From Coprinus comatus (lineage: Eukaryota > Basidiomycota > Agaricomycetes > Agaricales > Agaricaceae), in the NCBI GenBank assembly GCA_034638255.1, contig JAWPGT010000016.1, positions 310,001 through 374,000 of the forward strand: DNA of 64,000 bases. The letters are read 5' to 3'. Made by a program: the position numbers and the translations under genes. Below are positions 46,461 to 58,390 of this stretch, in pieces; within the stretch, counting starts at the first letter, position 1; every line of letters begins with the position of its first letter. The notes under the pieces are model-generated. The model did no database searches, was not told where the DNA came from, and saw only the letters and a list, made by a program, of their open reading frames with translations.

Positions 46461-48047
46461 ATGACCACGACTTACACCACCGCCGATGCTAAGCACCCCG
46501 ACACTTCAAAATTGCCCAATGTTATGGATATGACTGCTGGTACAATTACAGAGAATGTACAGATCATCAATTCGTCATGTATGTACTGTATATATTGTCA
46601 ATTCAGGTTTTTAAGTTGATCTTGGGAATGTAGGTCCCGACGAAAGACACAAATTCCTCTTCCAAAAAGGAGTGAGTACATCGACATAACTGAAAATGAC
46701 ATATATTCTGATCTTATTATATCGCAGATCCAACATTTGCATGACTTCGTTAAGGAGACAGGGGTTACCACTGATGAATGGATGTATGTCATTGATTTTG
46801 TTATTGATATTTTTGACATGAGACTCGGATAACGTGCTCATCTTATCTTTTTAAAGGACTGTTATCAACTTTTTGACTGAGACCGGAAAGAAATGTACTG
46901 AACTTAGACAAGGTAAAATGCAATACTATCCACCATTTTAGTTTTCCGTGGCCACTTACCCGTTGTTTCATAGAGTTTATATTGCTGTCTGATACTCTCG
47001 GTATCTCTACTTTGGTTGATGCCCTTAACAATGCCAAGCCACCTCAAGCAACTGAAGCTACAGTTCTTGGCCCTTTCTTCACCGAAGACGCTAAAGATGG
47101 TACTGATCATCTTAAAACAATCCAAAAGAGAACGTTTACTTACCATTTAATGCAATTTAGTCGAGAATGGTGGAAGTATTGCTTCGGAAGGAAAGGGAGA
47201 TTACATGTATGTGTATGGAACAGTTTCGGATACAAAGGGTAATCCAATCGCTGGTGCTGTGATTGACACCTGGGAAACTGACGGTCATGGATTGTATGAT
47301 AATCAGGTAATTGACTGAACCTTCTCCTCTTTGATATATCATCATTCGCTGATTGTTCCCCCTCTCTCTCGCTCTAGTACCCTGATCGTGACGGCCCAGA
47401 ATGTAGAGGACGTATCACAACTGGACCAGATGGAAAATACTCATATCGTGCTGTGGTGTATGTTTCGAATCCACTTTCATTCATTTATCTCAATTCTTTT
47501 TACTCATGGTTTTTAACTTTATTTTATTTTTAGACCCGTGGCCTATCCTATCCCCGATGATGGTACTGTTGGGAAGATGTTGAAGACTTTGAACAGACAT
47601 ATCTGGAGACCTGCTCATTTGCATGCAATGATCAAGGTCAGAGGGTTGTATCCTTGTCATTATATGTGTCTGTTATTAAATGATCCCACTTTGACAGGCT
47701 GAAGGATTTGAGCCATTGATCACGGCACTTTACGTTCGTGGAGATAATTTCCTATATAGTGATGCTGTCTTTGGTGTGAAGTCTTCTCTTGTTGTGGTAA
47801 GTGTCACTAGATGTTCTACCCTCCCTTGATCAAGTCATTTATGAAACGGGGTTGAAACTGACGGCGTTGCCTTGTCATACATTTATAGGATTTGGAAGAT
47901 TGTAATGATGTGAAACTGACGTTGGAGCGAGGTTTCCCTCAAGCTAAACCTCATAAGGTTTTGCATTATGATTTCGTCCTTGCTGATGCTAAGGAAGGAG
48001 AAATTGCTAGAGAGAAACTCAAGAGTACATGGTCGTTCAAGGCTTAA
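46461..48047 (+). CDS. Intradiol ring-cleavage dioxygenase (hydroxyquinol 1,2-dioxygenase-like)
   Basis: A gene of about nine exons. The N-terminal helical domain reads [20 protein letters not shown]...[24 protein letters not shown]. The catalytic core has [64 protein letters not shown] and RPAHLHAMI. The two tyrosines (GLYDNQ; VAYPIP) and two histidines (AHLH) match the four Fe(III) ligands. The [13 protein letters not shown] wording is that of hydroxyquinol 1,2-dioxygenases, which open 1,2,4-trihydroxybenzene to maleylacetate in fungal degradation of lignin-derived aromatics. Catechol dioxygenase activity remains possible. No secretion signal, so intracellular. No pathway partner genes sit beside it. 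Confidence 0.9.
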
Positions 48048-48458
48048 AATTGTGGTGATTCTTCGAAGAAAAGGATGTTATTTGTATCACACTGTATTAT
48101 GTTTATGTGTATGTATGTATAAATTACAAAAAAATGTTGTTTTGTTTATGCCTAGGATTACTGTGTGGAATATTCGAATTGTATTTCGATGCGCCATCAA
48201 TGAAGCTAATGAAGACCGATAAAATCGGCTGGACTTGCATATTAATTTTTTGAGGCCGGTTGCTTATCATGGCACTTCTGAGTCTCACGGATCCTCGAGG
48301 CTGTTACATATGTGATGGGAACAAAACAACACATTTGTCCTAAGCCCCACGTTTACACTTAACCATTAACATCTCCAAAAGCTCAAACCGTTTACAGGAG
48401 GACTTTGAAACCTACTTTAACTGCTTTGACTTGATTCTCGCTTTCTCTTATTGTCAGA
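48048..48458. other. Intergenic region
   Basis: 410 bases between two plus-strand genes, no gene recognised. Confidence 0.4.
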
Positions 48459-49417
48459 ATGATCATTGATAACAAGCAGACCGAGGTGTTAGAAGCTCGG
48501 CGCAGAACCGTGGAGGAGGAACAGGTGTGTCCTCCGTTGCTTCTTATACCCGAACTTAGTGGAGATTTTGAGTCTAATGTGGGCGGTCATGTTGTAGCAA
48601 GACCCACCACCTGCTTATGCACTCTAGCAGCAAGCTCAGTCGCAGGAGATGTTCCGGCCAACTCCTCCTCATCTATGCACATGCCACAACCTCGATCAGC
48701 ATCTCTTCCGATGCCACCGCCAAATAATATGATACGACCTTCGAATTTTGTTTCCATTACAAGAATGCATGATTCATTAAAAGAAACAATTGCTATCGAC
48801 CCTACCTTATATGTGCATCCAAATCTACTACCGCCGCTGGCTGCAGAAGATACACCTGAAACGAGAAAGCATTTGAGATTGGAGACAATACATGGGTCTA
48901 TTGTGGCCAAAGTTACGATTGCTCCATGTTTAAACATTCAAGACCGAACCAAAGTCAGACTGTTAATGAAGTCTACGCACGGAAGCATCTCAACTCGGAT
49001 AGTGAGTCATCCCCTTGATTTTCGTATTTGAAATTCATGGCATCATTGATGGGACTTTAGACAAGACAGGAGCCCCGTCATCCATTTCAACTCACTGTTA
49101 ATTCTGCCAATGGGAATATCACACTTTCATTACCCAGAACATTCAATGGACCTATCATGGTTTCACTTCGACATGGATCTGTGAAATTCTCTGATGGGGT
49201 GAATGACCGTCTAACGACGTTCGGAGAGGCCAATTTCGTACGACATTGTTTTGTGGGTGATTTCTCCATCTGGTCGGAGACACAGAAGGGCTGGTTGGGA
49301 GATGAAATTGTGATTGAGGCGAGACATGGTGGGGTGAAGATGCAGTATGAAGACGAAGGTCCTGGGTCGATTGTGAAGACCCGACCAAGTCTATTGAACC
49401 GGGTGTTTGGATTCTGA
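48459..49417 (+). CDS. DUF7330 domain protein
   Basis: Two exons: 48459 to about 49001, and about 49062-49417. The N-terminus has a coiled region (EVLEARRRTVEEEQ) and a Ser/Pro-rich linker. The conserved part runs PSNFVSITRMHDSLKETIAI, HLRLETIHGSIVAKVTIA, KVRLLMKSTHGSIST, FQLTVNSANGNITLSLPRTF and SLRHGSVKFSDG. The repeated HGSI/NGNI turns fit the beta-solenoid-like DUF7330/DUF4097-type architecture common in agaricomycetes. Function unknown. The protein ends LLNRVFGF. Confidence 0.72.
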
Positions 49418-49586
49418 GCTTTATTACTGACTGTCTATAATTCATGGCTGTATTTTTACCATTATAGAACGTGGTGGCACGTGATGTGATTGATACCTGA
49501 TCTTATCATCTCCAATCAAGATCGGCAATCGCCGCCCCTATTAAGCAGAACAAGATGGAACAGTTTGCTCTCCCACTCATTCTATC

Positions 49587-50231
49587 ATGGCCAACGTATA
49601 CGTAAGTAATATGCTGATGTTTCTGTAAATTAATCCTCTAACTGAAGAACAGTTCGACATTGCTATTGACTCCAAGCCTGCTGGCCGCATCGTCTTCAAA
49701 CTCTACGACGATGTTGTTCCCAAAACCGCCAAGAACTTCCGTGAACTGGCTACTGGCGAACACGGCTTTGGTTATGCTGGTTCCAACTTCCACCGCATCA
49801 TCCCCCAGTTTATGCTCCAGGGTGGTGACTTCACCCGTGGAAACGGAACTGGTGGAAAGTCGATCTACGGCGACAAGTTTGCTGGTAAGAGATAAAAAAG
49901 GGATCGGTATAGATTATCTGACCCATTGGATAGATGAGAACTTCAATCTCAAGCACACCAAACCTGGTATCTTGTCGATGGCCAATGCTGGCAAGAACAC
50001 CAACGGATCCCAGTTCTTCATCACCACCGTTGTTACAAGTTGGCTTGATGGTGCTCACGTCGTTTTCGGTATGATGTCATCTGATGTAGATTTGATCACA
50101 TGCTGACGTGCTATTTATAACCAGGTGAAGTCATTGAGAACTACGACCTCGTCAAGAAGATCGAGACACTCGGTTCACAGAGCGGTAAACCCAAGTACAC
50201 AGTCACCATCACTGCCTCCGGAACTGTTTGA
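49587..50231 (+). CDS. Cyclophilin A-type peptidyl-prolyl isomerase
   Basis: Exons encode MANVY, then (after an intron ending AACAG near 49652) [73 protein letters not shown], then [40 protein letters not shown] and [16 protein letters not shown], ending TITASGTV. All active-site residues are present: Arg in FHRIIP, Phe and Gln in PQFMLQ, Phe in SQFFIT, Trp in SWLDG and His in AHVVFG. The tryptophan indicates cyclosporin A binding. Length is about 162 residues, standard for the single-domain cytosolic form. It acts in protein folding. The permease gene starts 107 bp downstream on the same strand. Confidence 0.95.
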
Positions 50232-50337
50232 GTGGTATTGTAGGAGCTTAGTATGTAGATATATTGGTTACGTATGAATTTCACACGGTGCCCTTATCAA
50301 ACTCCCGATATTTCCTACTTGGCTTGGTGCAGTCACA

Positions 50338-52555
50338 ATGCCGCGAGCTCAACGTCAACCATCTGAGACAGAGCCCTTGCTCCCTGCTGCGGGTCATGTA
50401 AGTGTCGCGGGAACTGGTATACTGACGTCCGCCGAGGTTCATTATGTCGAACAGGGCGAAACTTTCGATAACGCGCGACCACAGAAGCCCCAGCTAGGTT
50501 GGAAGTGTTCATGTCAATATTTTCTGCTTTTAACACTGTTCAGGTGTTATGAGTGCCGGATTTCTTATATTTAATCGTGTAATAGGCACAGGGTAAGGTT
50601 TTATATCAAATATCTGACAAAAGTACAAATGAACGGTCATTTTCTAGGATATATGCTACCCCTAGTAACATTCTACGCTCTGCTGGGAGTGTCGGAGTTG
50701 CTCTCATTATGTGGTTGGCTGGCTCTCTTATTGCAGCCACGGGAACCACTGTTTATGTGGAGCTTGGAACGGTGAGCACTCCTAACCGACGTACTATGCT
50801 TGTCTAACTGATTCGTAGGGATTGCCCAAAAGTGGCGGCGAAAAGAACTATCTAGAATATATTTATCAGAGGCCCAAATTTTTGACTACTTGTAGTTTCG
50901 CTTTCTACGCATTGATCACGGTACGTTTCCTTCTGATATACATAAATACTATGATCCGACGGTGTTTTGTTCCAGGGATCGGCAACGGCGAATAGCGTTG
51001 TTTTTAGTGAATGTATGCGCACAAAAAACTCTGAGTGGTACCACAAAAATTTAACGAAAAGCTCTAGACCTTTTACATGCAGTCGATTTATCGCCCACTT
51101 GGCTTCGGACTCGCCTATTTGCCTTTGCTTGTTTAACATTCCTTTGCCTTATTCATGGAACCGCACTCAAGTGGGGCTTACGAATTCAAAACGCTCTAGG
51201 ATTGCTGAAACTTGTCGTTCTTACCCTTGTCGCTGGCTCTGGAATTCTATCCTTAATAGGTGTACCTGGGTTCCAGGTCCGAGATGAGTATGAGAAACCT
51301 GATAACTTTAAATGGGAAAAAGTCTGGGAAGGATCTGGTACGGGCATTAATGCATTTGTGGCAGGCATGTATGCCGTCATATGGTAAATCTACATTTCTT
51401 ATTGTACGTGCTCTCTTGGGTAACACTTACCTACAGGTCTTTTATTGGCTATGCGAATGCCAATTCTGCGCTCTCCGAGATCAAGGATCCGGTACAAACT
51501 ATCAAGCGTGCCGCACCCATTGCTATGTTCAGCGTAAGTATAGTATACCTTCTGATCAATGTCGCCTACTTCGCCGTAGTATCAAAGAGTGATATTTTAG
51601 GAAGTAGAAGGATTATCGCGTAAGTTGTATTGTCCGTTTTGACCATATACTGAGGCTTGGGCTTATAGAGCACTTTTCTTCCGCAATTTATTTGGCCCTA
51701 AGACAGAAAGAGTAGGTTTTCTGTTTGCGACGGACTCGATGATTATTAACGTATTCCAGTTCCTTAGTGCATTCATAGCAATGTCAACTTTAGGAAATTT
51801 ACTCGCGGGTCAATTTGCGCAAGGACGAAGTATAGGAGCACCTTCTCTTTTTTCCAAAGCTAACTTTTCATCAGTTATACAGGAACTTGCAAGAGAAGGG
51901 ATTTTACCGTTCTCCTCTTTCTTCTCCAGTAACAAACCTTTCAATGCACCCCTTTCCGGCCTGGCTTTACAGTACATGATTTCTTCTATATTCCTATTCG
52001 GGATCCCACCCGGAGATGCTTATATCTTCCTGATCAGCTGTGAGTAGTGATCGGTTCCATTTTGTCAAACCTTTTTTGCTAACTTAAACTTCTTACTCTT
52101 AGTATCCTCGTACTGTTCGACCCTCGTCAACATTTTGGTCGCTTTTGGACTACTGCTTATGCATTTCTCGACATCTGATAGATCTAGACTATGGAATCCC
52201 CCCTTTAGAGCACCTAACATTATAGTGATAATGTTCTTTGTTTCCAACGTCTTTCTTGGTGTAATGCCGTTCATTCCACCTAAATCAGGCTCTAGACCGT
52301 ACGAACATCTTCCATATTGGGTCTGTAGCGGTTATTATTTTTTGATTAATGAATGACTCGGCTAACATATTCTTAATTCCATAGTCCCATGCCGTGGTTG
52401 CGTTTGCTGTGTCGACTATTGGTATAATGTATTGGTATATGTGGGGGACTTGGCTCCCTAGACATAGGGGTTATGAACTGAGACGTGAATTAGTGGTACA
52501 AGATGGTGTTCGGCGTTTTGCCTTTCAGAAAGTTCCAGTATCTGCTTATGCTTAG
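50338..52555 (+). CDS. APC-superfamily amino-acid permease (LAT / Mup1-like)
   Basis: A many-exon gene from ATG 50338. After a polar N-terminus (MPRAQRQPSETEPLLPAAGH), TM1 has the APC signature GFLIFNRVIGTGIYATPSNIL, followed by AGSVGVALIMWLAGSLIAAT, YVELGTGLPKSGGEKNYLEY, NSVVFSE, FVAGMYAVIWSFIGYANANS, ALSEIKDPVQTIKRAAPIAM and later PPFRAPNIIVIMFFVSNVFL. The C-terminal tail ends RRFAFQKVPVSAYA. The GTGIYATPS and E.KDP...RA motifs are those of L-type and high-affinity methionine permeases (Mup1 group). It probably imports neutral amino acids across the plasma membrane; the specific substrate is not readable. Confidence 0.9.
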
Positions 52556-53539
52556 AGTTTACTTAGTAGGTAGACCTGACAATAATTTAAAATAAAATAG
52601 AGAAAATGATAAATTCACAGGGTTGGACTCAAAGACAGGTGACACGATGACGGAAGGATAACGCTCCTCCTGAAAAAAAGGACCCCTTGGCCTCAGGCTG
52701 GACCTCTCAACCTTCGTTCTTATATATACACAAATTGTGTATTTAATCTCACGTCGCTCGGCGTGAATGTGCTTCTCTCTCCCTCCATCGTTTCCTACTT
52801 AAATCACTTGAAATACGTTCTTCGCTCTTTAAGCGGCCATCGAGTCTTCTGAAATAAATATGCTTTATTGTCATGGGATTACGATAACGTGAGATGTTTT
52901 GGTTTGGTTTGGTTCGATTACTATGAGTTTTTCTCTCCTTTCCTCTTTACCCATCTCCCCCTGTCGAATCTCTGACGACGTCTTATAGTTAGTTTCCCGT
53001 ATAGCGTTCCGACGTTTCTGTTCCTATGGGTACGTCCTTTCGAAACCGAAGCATTAATATCAGGAAATGATGATCGGATGTTTTATCTTTTTGAAAGGCG
53101 CTCGTTATTATCACGTACGTTTGGGGTTATGTTTATTGATGGTGGCTGAACTTTGATCTTCAACAATAGGTTAGGAGGTGGTAGTACGTTCAAGTTCCAA
53201 GTTGTAACAGCTTCATAAACTGAGGATCTTGATCTTCATGTTATTAGTTTCTCTGGCTCTCGTTCTATCAGACACAATGCATAATCCTCTTTATCTATTA
53301 TCCTCGTTGATTCTATCCAACCTTATCAATTGGTTGATTATTTCTCCGGGTGTGGTCGTAGGTGTATGAACTATGGTCGGATGCTTTGATTGATTCGTTA
53401 AAGCTAAAATTGGCTTGTGGCTTTATTATATTTATTTTAGATGTAAGTCAGCTTCTGACCTTGTCACTTAGGGCTTATGTTTATGAAAGGTCTCGAACCC
53501 TCTTTTTTTTTTTTTTTTTAATTCTGTATCTTTCGGGAA
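52556..53539. other. Intergenic region, possible 5' remnants of a DUF6533-like gene
   Basis: About 1 kb with no clean coding sequence. A T17 run occurs at about 53503-53519. If the relic downstream once had its N-terminal exons, they would lie here, but I could not find them. Confidence 0.35.
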
Positions 53540-54062
53540 TCTTTATATATAACTCTAGGCAGCGTATGGGCTCAGGTTACAAGAATGGATAGGTGCTTTG
53601 ATTTGGTTATTTATGCAAAGTGAGTACATCTTCATCAGGCTCTCAGTAAACCCTTCAGCCCGACGCCCTCAACCCCCGCCTTATTTTTTACACTAGTTGT
53701 TTTCTCATATTGCGCTTATTTGCGCTGTACAACAAGACGAGGAACGTAAAAATTATTCTTTGGACTCTTTTCGCGTTACAGGCTCTATCTATATTGGTAA
53801 TATATGGCTATGAGTCGGCTTTTAAAAGTGGTACGTCAACAACTCTGGTTCTTCCCTACTACTTGACTCAGACATGTGCTGACTATTGATTTAACTTATC
53901 TGTTTCTGTATCCATTGGAACTTGACAGTAAAAGCAACGGTAATTGGAAATATAACTTGGTATCAAGCTTCATCAATTCCAAAAGTAATGATAGGCTGCT
54001 GGGGTGCCTCGATCGCGTACGTAGCGTTTCTTTTCGTCAATGACTCTCGACTCTCAGAATAA
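53540..54062 (+). pseudogene. DUF6533-like membrane protein remnant
   Basis: Readable segments are AAYGLRLQEWIGALIWLFMQ, then LILRLFALYNKTRNVKIILW and TLFALQALSILVIYGYESAF, then KATVIGNITWYQASSIPKVM. The order (W..L..W..., LR.YALYN..RKV.I.L, hydrophobic helix) resembles the middle of DUF6533 proteins such as the one at 25567-27347. The joins around 53627-53697 do not keep frame with GT-AG splicing that I can find, and no N-terminal exon is visible, so it is probably a broken copy. An intact gene with unusual introns cannot be excluded. Confidence 0.5.
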
Positions 54063-54413
54063 CCGTTAATTCCATCAATTATCAATTTTGAAAGATCTCA
54101 TCTATGGCATATATATATTCGGCGAGAAATATGTGAGCTTCCTCAGTTTTCTACCATTTCTCAATCGCAGAGTCGCAACAAACACTTTGATTCATCGTAT
54201 CGCTGGGTCTATCGAGTGACATGTATGGACGAAATTCTTCTCAAGGTGTGGTGAATACCGCTGGAGGGTAGATACCCTTCCTTTCCTCCTTTTTTGCGCT
54301 CTATATACCTTCTGCACAGCCACCGTATGTCATGACGGACTCCGACACCACGCACGAAAAAGTCAACAACCACCAAGAACCAAACGTCATCCCGATCCAC
54401 GATTGACGAAGAG
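54063..54413. other. Promoter region of the FunK1 gene
   Basis: 350 bases with no gene. TATATACC occurs near 54302, about 110 bp before the ATG. Confidence 0.35.
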
Positions 54414-56846
54414 ATGACATCGAAATTTATTTCGTGCTCATTTGGAGACTTTCGGAATAATTATCTCCCTTTTGTTCCACCTAAACAAGTCGTGTATCGT
54501 GTATGTAAGGCGCATAAGAAAATACCAGATGCGACATTTAACCCAATTAAGGGTTACTTAGAGTCAACAAGCTTTGCTCCCATTGGCGAAATATGTCGTT
54601 ACATCGGAAAGTTGGAACTGAAAGAGGATCTGCGACGTGAACGCAACAGCCTACCTTACTACATAGTTTCAAATACTCCCATAGCTTCTGGCATGGAGGG
54701 GTGCTCTCATCGAATCGACACGTGGATGACCAACGCACCACCCAAAGAGAATGAAGACGACCATAAATTGAAAGAGTTACACGCAGCAAACATCACTGTG
54801 CCGTTCGAATTCAAGACAAATCTGAGTAAAGAGGAACTTCACCAGGTATTTCTCCTGATTGATTACATTTGCAACAACTTATCAATGCTGCATTAGAACA
54901 AGTTGCAAATAATCGGGACAGCTCTTCATACGATGAATGATGATCCTCGTCGAAATTTTATGTATATTCGCGGCAAGTCCTTGAAATCCTTTGTTTTGTT
55001 CCTTTATGCTCGTGTCTGTTTCAGATCACTATTGAAGGAAACCGGATGTCAGTCTGGTACTTTTCTCACTCTCATTCTGCCAAGTCCATATCCGTTGATA
55101 TCAACGAGGTGCGAGAGAGGTTCATGTATTTTTTTTCCGTGTGTTTTTTAACACGTTTACAGGAACCAGAAAAATTCGTTTCTCTGATGATCTCGCTCTA
55201 CTATGCCACATACGATGAGCTAGACTTCGACCCTAATGTTTTTTTTGGTGGAAGAGGAAGATGCCTTTGTTTACGCGGTCCACGAGAAGTTATACAAAGC
55301 CACAGCATCCATCGTTGAACACCGCCACAAATGTCTTACTGGTCGTTCTACATGCGTTTTCGTGGTCAAGGAAGTGAAATTATTCAACGATCTGACCCCA
55401 GCGGACAACAAAGAGAAGGTACTCAAGGTTGTGTGGTTGGATGCAGGTGCTCGGTCCGAACGCCAGATTCAGTTAGCATTGTTTGAGAATATCGACATGT
55501 TTGCTGCGGACCTAAAATGGAGACATGATCCTCGTCTAAAGCATTTTTCTGAGCATCCCGAATCAATAAAGGAACTGGAAAATCTGTTCCAAGCCAAACG
55601 CTACAGGGATCTTTTTCTGCTTATTGCCGATGACTTTGCAGGTGTCAAGTCGAAGTCGACCCCGGATGAATCTTACCCAATTAATCTCCTCCCAGACTCT
55701 AAATTCACTCCTAGTAAAACTGTTGGCCCAGACTCTCAGCATTTAACTTCGATTCCAACGATAAGGAGTAACCCACAACTACAACGATTTTCTGAACACA
55801 AAGCAAGACATTATGTTCCGAGACAACGTTACTCCATGCTTTTTGAGGATGTGTGTAAGACCGTCGATGCGCTCCCGGCAATTGGTGATGCGATTCACGT
55901 TCTTGGAGGATGCGCCACAGGTAAGCAACATGCCAAATTCTACATGTAACAACATGCTAAGACATGATACTAGCCCTCCGATTGATGTATTGTGCAGGTT
56001 GGGTCCACCGAGACATTAGTACTGGGAATATCATGGCTATTAGAGGGGATGGAGGCAAATGGAATGTGAAACTGGCTGATTTGGAATTTGTAAAGAAGTT
56101 TCCTGATGACGATGAAGGTAGTCATGATCCCAAGATGGTATGTTTATGCAGTCTGACCTCATGATTTCACTCTGACAATCCGCCAGGGTATTCCCTACTT
56201 TATGCCATACGAAATTCTCCTTGGCATGTACTTTCCTGTTGCTCCCAAGCACGTCCCCAATCGCCTGTTTGGGTCCCAGTCTAATGCAACGAAGTCAAAG
56301 GCAGTTTCCCTCCTTCATAATCACCGACACGACTTGGAATCTCTTTTCTGGGATCTTCTATGGTTGATCACCTGCAGAGTTAATCATGATGAATCTGCAA
56401 AATGGGCAGCATCTGCCTTCCAGGAGACTATTATTTTACATCCCAAGCGATCAGTGAAATTGACTACGTCAATACAAGAGGATCTTTCTGAGAAATTTCA
56501 CCCGAGCATGAAAGATACACCTCTCGCAGCAGATTTGGATCTGATTCGGGAACATCTAATGAGAAGTATGGCTCAAAATTCTGAGCAGGGTGATTGCAAA
56601 GACCCTCAATCTTACTCTTCGATCCATGAAGTGTTATTTTTGACATTTCAGCAATTTGATAGTCCAAACCATCCTTGGGAAACTGTTGCCCTCCAAGAAC
56701 GAAGATCCACTTCCGTCCACTTTCCGCGCCCCCAGATCCAAAGTATGGTGAGACATATGAAACGCGACTTGCCCACCGACGATGATGACTACAACGATAA
56801 ACTGGGGAAGGTTTCTCGAAACAAACGTTCCAAACGTGCACCGTGA
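54414..56846 (+). CDS. FunK1 fungal protein kinase, with a homopolymer frameshift
   Basis: N-terminal FunK1 region: FISCSFGDFRNNYLPFVPPK, DATFNPIKGYLE, GCSHRIDTWMTN and TVPFEFKTNLSKEELHQ. Introns follow, then ITIEGNRMSVWYFSHSHSAK. The middle reads FVYAVHEKLYKATASIVEHR, CLTGRSTCVFVVKEVK and KVVWLDAGARSERQIQLALF. The catalytic loop is GWVHRDISTGNIMAIRG, the HRDIS.GN motif typical of FunK1, then VKLADLEFVKKF where kinases have DFG, then GIPYFMPYEIL and HDLESLFWDLLW. FunK1 kinases are an expanded fungal family without a clear Gly-rich loop; their targets are unknown. At 55239-55246 a run of eight T breaks the frame; seven T would read DPNVFLVEEEDAFVYAV. Either an assembly error or a disabling mutation. 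Otherwise the gene looks complete. Confidence 0.8.
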
Positions 56847-57742
56847 AATATGCAATGATAGAGGAGTAGTGGGCTAGTAACTGTAGCATATAAGTAGGTT
56901 GAGCTATACGTATTTGAATAATTCCCATCAGGATAGCATTTGAAGTGTAACTGTTACATACCCATGACACATTCCATAAGAACTTGAATGGCATCACCGA
57001 CTGTAGTAAGTGCATCGATAGTTGTTCACACATCATCAAAAATTGCGAAATAGTGTTGCTTTGGAGTATATTTTCGTGGGTTTTGTACTTGGGCTCGTTG
57101 CTGTACTTTGTGGGGAAGTTGATTATGGCGACCCGGTTTACTCTTTAGCGTCGTTGAAAGCGAAGACAGCCATTGAGAACGCCCAATATCATGATTACTA
57201 GTACGCATAGATACGTTAGAATCCCGCAGAAGTTGTGGGGTTGGTTTGGACGAGGAGCATTTGAAACCCTCAGTAATCACCAGGTTGTGACATTGACTCA
57301 ATTAGGCGGGACATCCTTGCCATCTTCGTGTCCTTCGTTGTAGGCTCTACAGCTGCTCGAAATACAATATAATATAAAGCTCTGAATCCCTTGAGTGTTG
57401 TGATTCCCCTTTCCCCTCTAAGTCTGAATGCCTGAACAAGCTGAGAGTCCTGAAACTCCAACTACAGTGGAGGATATACTTCAGGAACTTGCAAGCTCGC
57501 ATATTGCACTTCACAATGACATGCGAGTGCTTCTCTCGCTTCAAAACAACACTCACACTGATCTGGTCGATGAGTTTGTAAATAATTTGGATAAAACACT
57601 GGATTTTTTTATCTAACAATGAACGGACACAGGAGAAGACTTTGGGATGGATGAGGGGTAGATATGAGGAGAAAGTCAAAGAGGAAGTGTGTGAAATGAT
57701 GTTCTGGAGAAGTGGATTCCACTTTCCTGCTAATTCTGCAAC
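56847..57742. other. Region downstream of FunK1, one small unsupported frame
   Basis: A 62-codon plus-strand frame at 57428-57616 (MPEQAESPETPTTVEDILQE...) has sensible composition and a possible coiled helix but no recognised family. The rest is without gene features. Confidence 0.35.
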
Positions 57743-57966
57743 TGCAAAGCACCAGTAGGAGCGCACCCGAGAACATCCTTTCCATCATATACAGCCAGAG
57801 CAGCTTGAACCTGATACCAGCAGGGCCTCTTGTCAAGTTTTGAGAGCACCAAGGTCTGTATCCGTTCTGTTGTCCAGGTGTTTTCGGAAGCAGAGTCGTC
57901 AGGCATAGGGGATCGTGATGTGACAGAGAAAGCATATATATATTCGTCATATCTAATGTGGCTCAA
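57743..57966 (-). pseudogene. DEAD/RecQ-like helicase N-terminal fragment
   Basis: Reading from 57966: MSHIRYDEYIYAF, then TWTTERIQTLVLSKLDKRPC, WYQVQAALAVYDGKDVLGCA and PTGA, after which the reading becomes LQLQN and stops. W...Q..A....DG.DV...APTGAGKT is the Q-motif plus Walker A of the RecQ/DEAD-like helicases that are expanded in agaricomycetes. The homology stops inside the Walker A motif (APTGA instead of APTGAGKT), so it lacks ATP binding and all later helicase motifs. It is a truncated duplicate. Confidence 0.72.
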
Positions 57967-57993
57967 TAATCTATGATGTTATTCATATGTTTC

Positions 57994-58162
57994 TGACGTA
58001 TGAACTCCGCTCGGTGATGGCCTAAATGACACTTGCGCCAGCCCCTCGCTGCGCTCGGAGCCTACGTTTACGTAAAACAGCTGCTTGTCACTGTTTGGCT
58101 TCGACCACGCGCAGAGAGAGGGGATGGGTAGGAGCCTGCTCTTTGTTAGGCCATCACCGAGT
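57994..58162. mobile_element. Small inverted-repeat element (about 154 bp core), copy A
   Basis: GCTCGGTGATGGCCTAA at 58009-58025 is the inverse of TTAGGCCATCACCGAGT at 58146-58162, except for the outermost base pair. The interior contains CCCCTCGCTGCGCTCGGAGC and CCTACGTTTACGTAA. The segment TGACRTATSAACTC just left of the repeat is shared with copy B, so the real left end may lie further out, at 57994 or beyond. No target duplication found. MITE-like or foldback element. Confidence 0.7.
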
Positions 58163-58390
58163 GGCGATGCAAACCTTAACTCTAAATATTCGCTGTGATT
58201 AGGTGAGCAGCTAAGGGGTTATACCAAAGCATGATGTGACACGACCTGTTAAGGCAGGTGGTGGTTCGCGCTCTCAAGTCTGACAGCTTCACGACGTTGC
58301 GTACATTAGAAGACAATGTATTATAGAACTTAGGTAGTAATAAAAGAGCAACAAGTAAAAGTAAATATTCTCTTCCCTTTTCCCCCTCCC

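Noticed and set aside
46461..52555. Possible aromatic-catabolism cluster around the intradiol dioxygenase.
   Set aside because: Neighbours are a DUF7330 protein, cyclophilin A and an amino-acid permease; no maleylacetate reductase or hydroxylase is present.
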